64,000 bases of DNA, from positions 62,001 to 126,000 of the forward strand of contig DBML01000029.1 of NCBI GenBank assembly GCA_002298915.1. The letters are read 5' to 3'. Both the position numbers and the translations under genes were made by a program. This DNA is from Clostridium sp. UBA699 (GTDB lineage: Bacteria > Bacillota > Clostridia > Clostridiales > Clostridiaceae). The notes beneath the pieces were generated by a model. The model saw nothing but the letters and a program-made list of their open reading frames with translations. It made no database searches and was not told where the DNA came from. The first letter of the stretch is position 1. Every line of letters starts with the position of its first letter. This document shows positions 6,643 through 14,587 of this stretch, one piece after another.

Positions 6643-8472
6643 TTATCGTCCACCTGCCTTTCCGAATAGCTCCGATTTATACTCCGGCGCCTGGACCATT
6701 AGGTTGTACCTCTCATTACCACATTTGTACAAACACACGCCACGCTGCGGGTATTTGATCAGGTCGTACTCTGACTTCTCCAACTGGAGCGTATCCATGT
6801 AGAAGCGGGCGTCGATGGAACCGGCGTTGAACAGGAATTGATGAGTCGGAATGGAGAACAGGGGCTTCGTCAGTTCCTTGATATGTTCCACGTTGAAATC
6901 CTCCAGATTCTGCGACGCGAGGATGACCGCGCTTTCCTTTTTGCGGACGCGCTTCATAAAATTTCGGATATACTCAATGGCTGTCAGATTGGTCAGGAAC
7001 AGATACAACTCGTCAATGCTGGCTGCGGTGTTCCCGGTGGTGAGCAGTTCATTTGACATGTACGACAAAACGTTGAACAGCAGGGCATTGCGCAGGTTTT
7101 TGCTGGCCTGCAAGAGCCCTTTGACGCCGAATGTCACAAATTCATTGCTGATGATATTGGTGTGCCCGTTAAAAAATTTAGACTCCGCACCCTTGCACAG
7201 GGAGTGGAGTCCAAGGCAGATTTCCCGCAGGATATCGGCGGTATAGAGCTGACGCTTACCCTCATCGAAGGTCTTGTATTCTTGCTCGATCAGGTCATAC
7301 AGGTCAGACAGAATCGGATAGTCCGTGGGCTTTAAACGGTCAAAGTTGCTGTGATCCGTGATACCCCATTTATCGTAGAGCTTACCCAGCATGATTTCGA
7401 TGGTATCGATCTGGCGATCATTAAAATCTTTATAGGCACGGAAGAAATCTTTCAGGAAGCTGATGTGCTGGCTGAGCTTGCTGGTCTGACGGAACGCCTG
7501 GGGTGCTTCCGTATCCCTGGGATCGCCACTTTCATCCCATGACTTCGGCTCCAGAACATTGATGATAAATTCACCGCTCATCAGGTCAATGAAACATCCG
7601 CCAAGGTTTAAGGTCAGTTCCTCGTACTCCATCTCAGGATCAAGAGCCAGGATATGCATACCTGTTTCCCGCAAGTTGGTCAGGATGAGTTTTAACAGAT
7701 AGCTCTTACCCTGGCCGCTGTTTCCGAGGATGAGGATATTGGCGTTGGTCTTGTCATCAGCGCGGCGGTTGAAATCCACGAGTATGTTGCTGCCGAACTT
7801 ATCTCGCCCGATGCAGAAACCATTGGGATCGGTTTTCCCGCTGTAGTTGAAAGGATAAAGGTTTGCAACAGAGCTGGCAGGCAGCACCCGTTCAAACTGA
7901 TCCCCGAACACGTTCCAGCCAGAAGGCATGACCGATAGAAATCCCTGCTGTTGACGGAGCAGGAGTCTGTCCACATTGAGCTTGCTCCTGACGAGCTCGG
8001 TCAGCACCTCTGTTTGCAGGAGTTTGAGTTGGTCGAGGTCATGGGAGAACAGCTCGATATATACTGCTGTGTGCAGGAGCGGCTCTTTGCTCCGGTGCAT
8101 CTGCGCTACGATATTGGCAACATCCTGCAGATTGCTTTCGGCCGTGACTGTCTGCTGGAGATCCTGGGTGCTGCTTCTTTGCATCCGGTTTTTATTGGCA
8201 GCATTGCTAATGATCTTCTTTTCCTCCACGGGGGACACATGCCGGGTGTAAATGTGCAAGGTTACGCCGTCCTTTTCCCCAAGGTGCCGCAGGATGGCCT
8301 GCTCACTCGTTTCTGTTGGATATTCGCGCAAAGCCCATACGCATCGATATGTGTTACCGCAGATAAAATGATCTGTGTTGAATTTGACTACTGAGGGCGC
8401 GATCATGTCGAGGAATTCTTGAATTCGGATATCCTCCTGCGGGATACTCTGTGGTTTGATTCTTCTTGACAT
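6643..8472 (-). CDS. virB4: VirB4/TraE-type conjugation ATPase
   Basis: 609 residues. Walker A GNSGQGKS at about residue 250 and Walker B ILALDPEMEY about 40 residues later; a C-terminal motor segment includes ESAVILASQNLEDF. VirB4 powers assembly and DNA transfer in type IV secretion systems. It is shorter than the roughly 800 residues of some Clostridia VirB4 proteins at the N-terminal side; the TrsD-like gene at 11503-12093 may supply equivalent sequence. A terminator-like hairpin (8506-8534) lies just before its start, and AbiE plus an unknown gene separate it from the rest of the operon. Confidence 0.9.
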   Translation of the reverse strand: MSRRIKPQSIPQEDIRIQEFLDMIAPSVVKFNTDHFICGNTYRCVWALREYPTETSEQAILRHLGEKDGVTLHIYTRHVSPVEEKKIISNAANKNRMQRSSTQDLQQTVTAESNLQDVANIVAQMHRSKEPLLHTAVYIELFSHDLDQLKLLQTEVLTELVRSKLNVDRLLLRQQQGFLSVMPSGWNVFGDQFERVLPASSVANLYPFNYSGKTDPNGFCIGRDKFGSNILVDFNRRADDKTNANILILGNSGQGKSYLLKLILTNLRETGMHILALDPEMEYEELTLNLGGCFIDLMSGEFIINVLEPKSWDESGDPRDTEAPQAFRQTSKLSQHISFLKDFFRAYKDFNDRQIDTIEIMLGKLYDKWGITDHSNFDRLKPTDYPILSDLYDLIEQEYKTFDEGKRQLYTADILREICLGLHSLCKGAESKFFNGHTNIISNEFVTFGVKGLLQASKNLRNALLFNVLSYMSNELLTTGNTAASIDELYLFLTNLTAIEYIRNFMKRVRKKESAVILASQNLEDFNVEHIKELTKPLFSIPTHQFLFNAGSIDARFYMDTLQLEKSEYDLIKYPQRGVCLYKCGNERYNLMVQAPEYKSELFGKAGGR

Positions 8473-8505
8473 TGGCTTACCATCCTTTCTGGTCTTGATT
8501 GAAAT

Positions 8506-8534
8506 AAAAAAAGACCGCCACTTTTGTGACAGCC
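8506..8534 (-). terminator. Intrinsic terminator or attenuator before virB4
   Basis: Minus-strand stem of 9 pairs (with G-U pairs) between 8526-8534 and 8513-8521, loop of four A, followed by seven T. It would stop transcripts arriving from the AbiE side before virB4. Confidence 0.65.
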
Positions 8535-8573
8535 TGAGATTAGGCGATTTCCTATTATAGCTTTTCTGAAAAT

Positions 8574-8601
8574 AAAAAAGCCCGCGTAATTATACGGGGG
8601 C
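8574..8601 (-). terminator. Terminator of the AbiE operon
   Basis: Minus-strand stem GCCCCCGTA / TACGCGGGC (8593-8601 and 8580-8588, one mismatch) followed by six T, 38 bases after the abiEii stop codon. Confidence 0.75.
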
Positions 8602-8638
8602 ATGATTTTATCCAATTGTTTCTAAGAGGTTCTCAGCT

Positions 8639-9646
8639 TCAGAACATTTGCTGTTGCGGACCTTCACTGATGGTCTGTGTCATTTGAAGACCTTCATCCA
8701 GTTTAAGCAAGGATTGATTCAGTGCGCTCATGGACACAGACAATTGTGTGAGCGAAAGGATATCCCTCTGCGAAAATACATAAATCTCCTGCATCTTTGA
8801 AAAGGCTGCAGAAAGTTCTGCATCAACATCAATTGCCCGAAACAGCTGAAATTCGGAAAACGGTTTTTCCGCAAGATCACTTCCAATTCTTTCTTTTTCT
8901 TCTCTGCGCTTGTAGGCAAGCATTTTTATCAAGTCCTCCGGTGCAGAAAGTAGAGTCTGTATTCTGTCCTGCTCCATCATCGTGGCCAGATCATAAAGAT
9001 GCTTTGCGGTGTCAAACAGCATACGACGCTGGTAGTAAAACTCTGCAGCCAGTATTTTATCTGCAAAAATCCGTTCCATCTTAATGGTCCCGATCACAAA
9101 CGGTCTGACCTCATAACTGCTTTCCAGGACTTGACGTTGTAATTGGGTAGCTTCCGAATAGAGCAGAGGCGAGATCTCAAGGGTTTCAACTGGCTCACTG
9201 ATGGTGAATGATGTCGCCTCAACTTTTACATATCCAAACCGTTGAAGCGCATCATAAGCATCAATGGTGGTAACAGGATCATATTCAAATACACTGGTGA
9301 TGCTGCCCCTTTGATTGCTTTCCCTTGTTTTATCTGCTGTTCTCAAAAGCGTGGTGTAGCCATTCGCCGCTGTTTCCAGACGCTTTTTCCCTTGGCTTTT
9401 TGAACAGTCATGTATCTCAACTGTGAGATCAATATCTTCGGAAAAGCGCTTTATACGGCCTATTGCTTTATACAAAGCGGTACCACCCTTAAAGTATGCC
9501 GGAAGCGTACCCTGCTTTTCCGCCAACTCCCATAGTAGCAGAGTAAGGTAATAATCCTTCTCTATGATGTCGCTTCGAATGCCGGTTCTCCGGCTGACAT
9601 CGGAAAGCAAATCTCCAAACGCTTCTCTATCTTGATGTAGCTTCAT
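8639..9646 (-). CDS. abiEii: AbiEii-type nucleotidyltransferase toxin
   Basis: 335 residues. The nucleotidyltransferase signature YFKGGTALYKAIG followed by RFSEDIDLTVE at about residues 50-80 identifies the AbiEii/AbiGii toxin family of type IV toxin-antitoxin systems, which give phage resistance by abortive infection. It overlaps abiEi by 20 bases and has a GGAGGTG site. It ends EGPQQQMF, a partial match to the shared tail of this ICE, which is unusual for a cargo gene. It has its own promoter, operator and terminator. Confidence 0.88.
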   Translation of the reverse strand: MKLHQDREAFGDLLSDVSRRTGIRSDIIEKDYYLTLLLWELAEKQGTLPAYFKGGTALYKAIGRIKRFSEDIDLTVEIHDCSKSQGKKRLETAANGYTTLLRTADKTRESNQRGSITSVFEYDPVTTIDAYDALQRFGYVKVEATSFTISEPVETLEISPLLYSEATQLQRQVLESSYEVRPFVIGTIKMERIFADKILAAEFYYQRRMLFDTAKHLYDLATMMEQDRIQTLLSAPEDLIKMLAYKRREEKERIGSDLAEKPFSEFQLFRAIDVDAELSAAFSKMQEIYVFSQRDILSLTQLSVSMSALNQSLLKLDEGLQMTQTISEGPQQQMF

Positions 9647-10295
9647 TTTTCACCTCCATGAGTAAATCAATGAGCGGCAGCACTATTTTCTGTGAGTAGT
9701 ATCTGCGCGCTGTGAAGATCAGTGTAAGGCTGTCTAATTGCTGCCTTTTTGCATACTGCAACAGCAACTGTTCCGGGTTTTCCGCATCCGTATGCGCATC
9801 TGGCAGTTCGTCAAACATATCGATGAACTGAAGGTATTTCCAATTCTCGTCCGTCACAACCGCAGGCGGCTTTCGCACTTTGATATGGCAGCCTTCCGGC
9901 AGCTTAGCTCCATAACGGTTTGTAGTGATTTCTATGTCACGTGAAATCAAGGTTGTCAGCCCCAGCTTGTTGAACAGGGAAGCCCCGGATTCATAACCTA
10001 TTTTTACGCCATTTTGTATTATTAGTGTTTTTAACAGCACCTGGTCGATGCTGGGTGTGACCTTCCCAAAAACGGTTTGTTTTACATGGCAGTAGACACC
10101 TTTTTGCAGTCGCTCAATTTCGCCCTTGTCCGCCATCCGTTTTAGCTTGACGTTGGTTAAGGTTTTGGCCTGATCGTATGGAAGTGCGAACTTCTCGGCC
10201 AACTGCTCCGCAATGTCCTCGGTTTGGATTGCTGCTTCATAAGGCACATTTTTGACAGTGTGGGCAATGTGTTCTCCATATCCAATCTGTTCCAT
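9627..10295 (-). CDS. abiEi: AbiEi-type antitoxin and autoregulator
   Basis: 222 residues. An N-terminal winged-helix region (about 25-75, AEKFALPYDQAKTLTNVKLKR) is followed by the AbiEi C-terminal domain (VLLKTLIIQNGVKIGYESG, then LLQYAKRQQ). AbiEi proteins neutralise AbiEii and repress their own operon by binding inverted repeats, and such repeats lie just upstream here (10311-10364). AGGAGGTG site before the ATG. It is immediately followed by, and overlaps, abiEii. Confidence 0.85.
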   Translation of the reverse strand: MEQIGYGEHIAHTVKNVPYEAAIQTEDIAEQLAEKFALPYDQAKTLTNVKLKRMADKGEIERLQKGVYCHVKQTVFGKVTPSIDQVLLKTLIIQNGVKIGYESGASLFNKLGLTTLISRDIEITTNRYGAKLPEGCHIKVRKPPAVVTDENWKYLQFIDMFDELPDAHTDAENPEQLLLQYAKRQQLDSLTLIFTARRYYSQKIVLPLIDLLMEVKNEATSR

Positions 10296-10310
10296 ATTTT
10301 CACCTCCTAA

Positions 10311-10382
10311 AGTGATATTATAACCATGAACTTTATCTCATATTCTTGCCATCATAATATCACTATATGCACCGAAAGTCAA
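10311..10382 (-). promoter_or_regulatory. abiE promoter with paired operator repeats
   Basis: Minus strand: TTGACT (10377-10382), 17-base spacer, TATTAT (10354-10359). The 11-base arm ATAATATCACT at 10354-10364 covers the -10 box. Its inverted copy AGTGATATTAT lies at 10311-10321, just before the ribosome site. Paired inverted repeats are known AbiEi operators; that AbiEi binds here is inferred. Confidence 0.75.
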
Positions 10383-10746
10383 TTTACTGTGCCTTTTATA
10401 AATAATAAATCTAAAATAATTTCAACATTGCCATTGGATAATAGCGTTTATCTCTTGACTTTTCTCTCTGTCAGAGCTCATATAGACACCAACGGGAATT
10501 TCTCGGAAAATAAAAACGTCATGGCAGGCAGATATGTTACGAGCATATCCGCCCTGCACAAGGTGAGACAAGCACCCTGCACAACCGTTTAACGGCACCA
10601 TGACAAGGTTATTTTACCTCGTTTTTTATGGCTGCACAAGGATAAACTTTCACGCGTGCAAGGGGAACGGGCAAACATGCCCCCGCCTTTGCATGCGTTT
10701 TTACGTACCCGAAAATTTCCGACTAACAAAGAAAGGTCGGGATCAT
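10383..10746 (+). promoter_or_regulatory. Leader region of the plus-strand gene, with hairpin and possible leader ORF
   Basis: 364 bases without a convincing gene. CTGCACAA is repeated near 10554, 10577 and 10633. An in-frame ATG at 10600 opens a possible leader continuous with the downstream gene but lacks a ribosome site. A plus-strand hairpin (about 10654-10696, GGGC/GCCC core, one bulge) is followed by GTTTTTA. The arrangement looks like transcription attenuation upstream of 10747; not proven. Confidence 0.4.
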
Positions 10747-11409
10747 ATGAACATCTTTGAAAACAGGAGCAACTTTATTGGCACCTTTGAACCAGAGCGT
10801 ACAAAAAACTCTGTTCAAAATCTCTTTAAACTTGCAAAAGAAATCCGTGAAAAGCTCAGCAAACAGGGCTATCTGCTTGACAGCTATCTATCCTACGTGC
10901 TGGAAGCCGCCAACAACACCTTGCTCTACGAAGCCGCTGAAAAAGGCTTTGAAGCAGGTTCTGAACTTCAAAATCTCTGCTATGCCGTGATGGATGGTAG
11001 CGGGGCACTGGAAGAACATCCTTTTTATCAAACTGTAAAACAGTCCTTTGATTTGCAGCAGGACACCTATCAGGAAAGAACAACAATTATGAGCCTGCAC
11101 AGCGTTTTATTGGCCGATGCGTTTATGGAATATGCCACTCAGTCTTATGTTCGGGAACAGGAGGCAATGCTGAATATCCTGGATGATGTAAAGCTGTGCG
11201 AGCTATATAAAAAAATCATTTTCCTTGTTGATGAAAACTTGATGGAACAATTAAATCTCGCGCTTAAGGAACGGTTTTTTATTGTGCCTGTGGTTGCAGG
11301 GTTCATGCAGGGACTCACCAACGATCTTTTATACAGTTTGACTTATCGTGACAGTGAAACAAGCAGACAAATATTTCAGTTGATTATGGATGCCATGTCT
11401 ATAGAATAA
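10747..11409 (+). CDS. Unknown helical protein, cargo gene on the opposite strand
   Basis: 220 residues from the ATG at 10747 (MNIFENRSNFIGTFEPER), with a GAAAGG-type site upstream; the frame opens earlier at 10600 but without a ribosome site. The protein is almost entirely alpha-helical in character, with alternating Leu/Glu/Lys, no Cys and no membrane segment. I do not recognise the family. It runs against all its neighbours, lies between the TrsD-like gene and AbiE, has a structured leader and its own terminator, and so looks like an independently expressed cargo or defence-associated gene. Confidence 0.7.
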   Translation: MNIFENRSNFIGTFEPERTKNSVQNLFKLAKEIREKLSKQGYLLDSYLSYVLEAANNTLLYEAAEKGFEAGSELQNLCYAVMDGSGALEEHPFYQTVKQSFDLQQDTYQERTTIMSLHSVLLADAFMEYATQSYVREQEAMLNILDDVKLCELYKKIIFLVDENLMEQLNLALKERFFIVPVVAGFMQGLTNDLLYSLTYRDSETSRQIFQLIMDAMSIE

Positions 11410-11424
11410 TTCATATATGAAAAG

Positions 11425-11463
11425 GCAACCGGCAAGCCTATGACAGCAGCATTTGCCGGTTGC
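11425..11463. terminator. Bidirectional terminator between cargo gene and TrsD-like gene
   Basis: GCAACCGGCAA (11425-11435) pairs perfectly with TTGCCGGTTGC (11453-11463). T-rich sequence lies on both sides, suiting termination of the plus-strand gene and of the minus-strand conjugation genes. Confidence 0.7.
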
Positions 11464-11502
11464 TTTCGAATGCTGTTTTTTCTCTCTGTAAAAGCGGGAA
11501 AA

Positions 11503-12093
11503 TCAGTCATTTAAAATTATCCATCTTTCACCGTCATATTCTTCAAACTTTTCAGTAGTAACGTTCTGCTCAAAATAAATTGCCAGCAAGCGCTTAATGT
11601 CCTGCTTGCCGGCGCGCTTCGTAGAAAAGCCCTGCTCACGCAGGGTTTTTTCTATGCGGTTTAAATAGGGGAATACCTCGCTTTCTTTCTCATTTCGGAG
11701 CCGGATTACCACCAGAAACTCTCTGGCCGTCGCCATCTGCACCTGTATCCGGTCAAGCTGGGTCAGATCCTGCTCCAGCATCCTTCTCACTGCCAGATTA
11801 CCTTCCTGTTCCAACCGGGTTCTGAGAAACTGCTTGTTGTCCTCAAAGTTCTCCCGGCTGTTCAAACACAGAAACTCCAGCTCGGCCATACCCTTGAGCA
11901 CTGTCATCAATGCGTAGATCCTGGCGGAGATGCTTTCCTCGGAAAGGACGGAAATATTGGTCGGCTTGACGCAGAAGTATACTAACTCGTCGCCCCGGTT
12001 CGTCGCCAGGCTGTAGTCGGTGACGGCCTTGGTATTGATGAGCTGTCTTGTAAACTGCTTTTGCTTGGCTTTTTTCTTTTCTGTTTTATTCAT
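11503..12093 (-). CDS. TrsD/TraD-like conjugation protein
   Basis: About 196 residues from the ATG at 12093 (MNKTEKKKAKQKQ), preceded by GGGGGT; the open frame continues upstream without a better start. The start is very basic, followed by DYSLATNRGDELVYFCVKP and long charged helices. Size, place right after PrgI and general character fit the small protein that precedes VirB4 in Gram-positive conjugation operons (TrsD/TraD type), possibly equivalent to a detached VirB4 N-terminal domain. It overlaps the PrgI gene by 8 bases. Family assignment is from linkage and resemblance only. Confidence 0.55.
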   Translation of the reverse strand: MNKTEKKKAKQKQFTRQLINTKAVTDYSLATNRGDELVYFCVKPTNISVLSEESISARIYALMTVLKGMAELEFLCLNSRENFEDNKQFLRTRLEQEGNLAVRRMLEQDLTQLDRIQVQMATAREFLVVIRLRNEKESEVFPYLNRIEKTLREQGFSTKRAGKQDIKRLLAIYFEQNVTTEKFEEYDGERWIILND

Positions 12094-12355
12094 ACTTGGT
12101 GTACCCCCATTCGTAGACCTGCTGTTTTGATAAGAAAAAGGCGCAGGCATATTTGATAAAGTCGAGGATGCTGGTATCGTCAAACCGTATGGTCAGAAAT
12201 GCATACAGGGCGGTGATGACGATGGGCGGCAGGAAACGGAGCTGAGCCAGCGCAAACACAGAGAGTAAAAGACCGATGCCGATCACACCGATGTCGCGGA
12301 GCTGCCACAGCCACAGCACCGCCTTGGATTTCAGGTTGTCAGGGTAAATGTACAT
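12086..12355 (-). CDS. PrgI-family membrane protein of the type IV secretion system
   Basis: 89 residues starting MYIYPDNLKSKAVLWLW with an AAAGGAGG site. Two membrane segments at about 20-55 (GVIGIGLLLSVFALAQ; PPIVITALYAFLTI) and a short C-terminal tail match PrgI-family proteins, VirB3-like inner components of Gram-positive conjugation systems. The start codon is one base beyond the methylase stop, showing tight coupling. Confidence 0.8.
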   Translation of the reverse strand: MYIYPDNLKSKAVLWLWQLRDIGVIGIGLLLSVFALAQLRFLPPIVITALYAFLTIRFDDTSILDFIKYACAFFLSKQQVYEWGYTKYE

Positions 12356-12356
12356 A

Positions 12357-14144
12357 TCAGGAAGCCTCCTTTTCTTGCTTGAATTTCCGTAAAAAATAGG
12401 CGATCCCTCGGAGCACATGCTCCACACAGGGGATCGCCACACTATTGCCGAGTGCTTTGTATCGGGCGCTGTCCGATGCATCGGGGATATCCGTCCAATA
12501 ATCCGGAAACCCTTGAAGCCGTTCGCATTCCAGCGGCGTCAGCCTCCGGATCAGCTTACCGACCCGAACAGGATGCACGTTGTTAAGGGAGTACCCACCA
12601 TCCGTTTTAGACTGGAGGGTTCCACACAGATCGCCGTTTTCCATACCGTTCCGGCAGTCCAGCCCGGCGACGTCAGATTCGCACACTAGGTCGGTTGCAT
12701 CCTTGTACTGTCTTGCGCTTTGGGTGCTGACCACCTCGTTTTGTGCATATTCGTCACTTCGCTGCTGGGAAAAGACACAATGCCGATCAGTGGCCGTTAC
12801 GGTATAACTGATGTCAGGCTGTACGCCGATGCCGTTCCCGCCGTTATGATCCTGCCGGTCGATAATATTACCGGCGATACAGTAGGTTTCGTCAGGTGAC
12901 AGATCGGCACATTCTTCATCTGGAAGAACAGCCGGCTGGGAAATCAGCGGCACGTTGTTTCCCCCTGTGCCATACCGGGCAGACATCGTTGGGGCTACCT
13001 CATGGGGGCCAGTATAGCGCGAGTCAATGCCATGGTTCTCGAACAGTTCCGGCTGGGTACCCAATACAAGAGGGGGATGTCCATCCATCTGCGCCCGCAG
13101 CGTAGCTGTGATATTTTCAGTGATATCCATGCGGTTGCCGCCCTGGTCATTCAGACACAGCACCGATGGTACCATGTTTGTACCGCTTTCCGAAGCCTTT
13201 AGCGTTGGCGCGCATTCTTCCTGATAACCGATGCCTCCGGCTTTTGCACCCTGTCCGGCAGAAAAAGAAGCCGCAAACAGAAGTCCACCCGGATTTCTTC
13301 CACCGCCGCTGTAGAGGGAGGGCCAAACACCGCCGCTTTCATAAATACGGCGGCTCTGCACATCCCACGGTGTCAGACATTCTCTGCCGTTATCTCCGTG
13401 ATCGGACGGATTCCTGCCTGTATTTCCAGTGCCTTTTTCAGGACAGGCGGCAGCTCTTTGCCGCGTTTCTTCGCTCTCCGCAGAATCCCCAAACAAGCGG
13501 TCTTGCTCAAATAATATTTGGGGTGCGGTTCGGCCTGCAAAATCTGCGACAAGGTAGATACGTTTCCTCCGTTGCGGGGTGCGGGGCCAGTATTGAGCAT
13601 CCAATACTCTCCAAGCAACGGAGAATTGATCTCCCAATATGGCCCCAGCAGATTGCCATACCCCTCCCGGAGGTCGAGGTATAGATACGGTACTGTCAGC
13701 AATTCTGCAGGTTTCTTCGAGTACCGCCCTGAAGTCCTCGGAGTCTGAGGAACTGAAGGCTCCAGGAACATTTTCCCAGCACATATACCGAGGTCGAACA
13801 GTGTCAGCTGTCCTTCCGTTTGCTTTGTCATACGCTCTCATCTCCTTGATGACACGAACCTGCTCCATGAACAGCCCGGAACGTTCGCCTTGAAGGCCGG
13901 CGCGTTTTCCTGCCACACTAAGATCCTGACATGGACTCCCCCCGCAGACCACATCCACGGGAGTCAGTTCAGCACCTTTCAGCTGTGTGATGTCGCCAAC
14001 ATGTAGCATATTCGGAAACCGTAATTTCGTGACTTTAATGGGAAACGGTTCGATTTCGCTGGCCCATACAGGGGTAAAGCCCTGCCGGACGCCTGCCAGC
14101 GGAAATCCACCGATCCCGTCGAACAGGCTTCCGAGGGTCAGCAT
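12357..14144 (-). CDS. DNA (cytosine-5) methyltransferase
   Basis: 595 residues from ATG 14144 (MLTLGSLFDGIGG). Motif I LFDGIGGFPLAG, motif IV GGSPCQDLS with the catalytic Cys, motif VI ENVPGA, motif VIII RRKRIYLVADF, motif X YKALGNSVAIPCV. Between VIII and X lies an extra-long region of about 300 residues with loosely repeated units of the type APTLKASESG, ATLRAQMDG, APTMSARYGTGG. No restriction enzyme is adjacent, so it is an orphan methylase, probably protecting the element in new hosts. It is wedged between VirB6/DUF4406 and PrgI within the conjugation operon. Confidence 0.9.
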   Translation of the reverse strand: MLTLGSLFDGIGGFPLAGVRQGFTPVWASEIEPFPIKVTKLRFPNMLHVGDITQLKGAELTPVDVVCGGSPCQDLSVAGKRAGLQGERSGLFMEQVRVIKEMRAYDKANGRTADTVRPRYMCWENVPGAFSSSDSEDFRAVLEETCRIADSTVSIPRPPGGVWQSAGAILGDQFSVAWRVLDAQYWPRTPQRRKRIYLVADFAGRTAPQILFEQDRLFGDSAESEETRQRAAACPEKGTGNTGRNPSDHGDNGRECLTPWDVQSRRIYESGGVWPSLYSGGGRNPGGLLFAASFSAGQGAKAGGIGYQEECAPTLKASESGTNMVPSVLCLNDQGGNRMDITENITATLRAQMDGHPPLVLGTQPELFENHGIDSRYTGPHEVAPTMSARYGTGGNNVPLISQPAVLPDEECADLSPDETYCIAGNIIDRQDHNGGNGIGVQPDISYTVTATDRHCVFSQQRSDEYAQNEVVSTQSARQYKDATDLVCESDVAGLDCRNGMENGDLCGTLQSKTDGGYSLNNVHPVRVGKLIRRLTPLECERLQGFPDYWTDIPDASDSARYKALGNSVAIPCVEHVLRGIAYFLRKFKQEKEAS

Positions 14145-14149
14145 TGAAG

Positions 14150-14260
14150 TCACAGCTGCAGCTTCATGCCGGAGGAGGGCGCTTCCTCCAGCTCGATCTC
14201 CCTTTCTTTTCCGCAGATTGAGTCGGCGCTCTGCCGTGCCCAAATACCGTACTGCTTCAT
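14150..14260 (-). CDS. Possible internal in-frame start giving a 36-residue peptide
   Basis: Within the preceding frame, ATG at 14260 is preceded by AAAGGAGGAATCACT, as good a ribosome site as any in the element. The peptide MKQYGIWARQSADSICGKE... ends in the shared tail. Either two small genes lost the stop codon between them, or one mRNA yields both forms. No family recognised. Confidence 0.4.
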   Translation of the reverse strand: MKQYGIWARQSADSICGKEREIELEEAPSSGMKLQL

Positions 14261-14587
14261 AGTGATTCCTCCTTTTATTTGTTCTGTTGATATGTTCCGT
14301 ATTGGAATGCCGAGCCGCTCGGCCTCCGCGATCTCACAGCCCATTCCGTGGCTGATCCGCTCACCGCAAATCCATACCTCATCGCAGGAGGCCAGTACTC
14401 GCAAGCCCATCTGAATGCCGGCCTCTCTTTCAGCGGGGACTGAGTCATCCAAGATTTGCGGGTACAGCATATGGACAGCTATGGGCGCACACCCTTGATC
14501 CGCGGCATAGCGGCAGGCGGCTCTGGCAAACCGAAGATTGTTTTCGATATCTCCCGCGAAGGGAGAACAGATATATACCAGCTTCAT
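14150..14587 (-). CDS. DUF4406-like (deoxyribosyltransferase-fold) protein with tail
   Basis: 145 residues. MKLVYICSPFAGDIENNL and later SCDEVWICGERISHGMGCEIAEAE fit the DUF4406/nucleoside 2-deoxyribosyltransferase-like fold found in phages and mobile elements. The ATG overlaps the VirB6 stop (ATGA). The last 36 codons begin at an internal ATG with a perfect ribosome site and look like a second small gene fused in frame (see 14150-14260). The end is SSGMKLQL, the shared tail. Catalytic activity is not established. Confidence 0.7.
   Translation of the reverse strand: MKLVYICSPFAGDIENNLRFARAACRYAADQGCAPIAVHMLYPQILDDSVPAEREAGIQMGLRVLASCDEVWICGERISHGMGCEIAEAERLGIPIRNISTEQIKGGITMKQYGIWARQSADSICGKEREIELEEAPSSGMKLQL

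Noticed and set aside
10600..10702. Tetracycline-resistance-type leader
   Set aside because: The layout is similar but the downstream gene is not a ribosomal protection protein, and I could not match the leader peptide with confidence.
10600..10746. 49 extra N-terminal residues on the unknown plus-strand protein
   Set aside because: No ribosome site at 10600, and the region overlaps a hairpin with T-run. A ribosome site fits ATG 10747, so the part is treated as leader.
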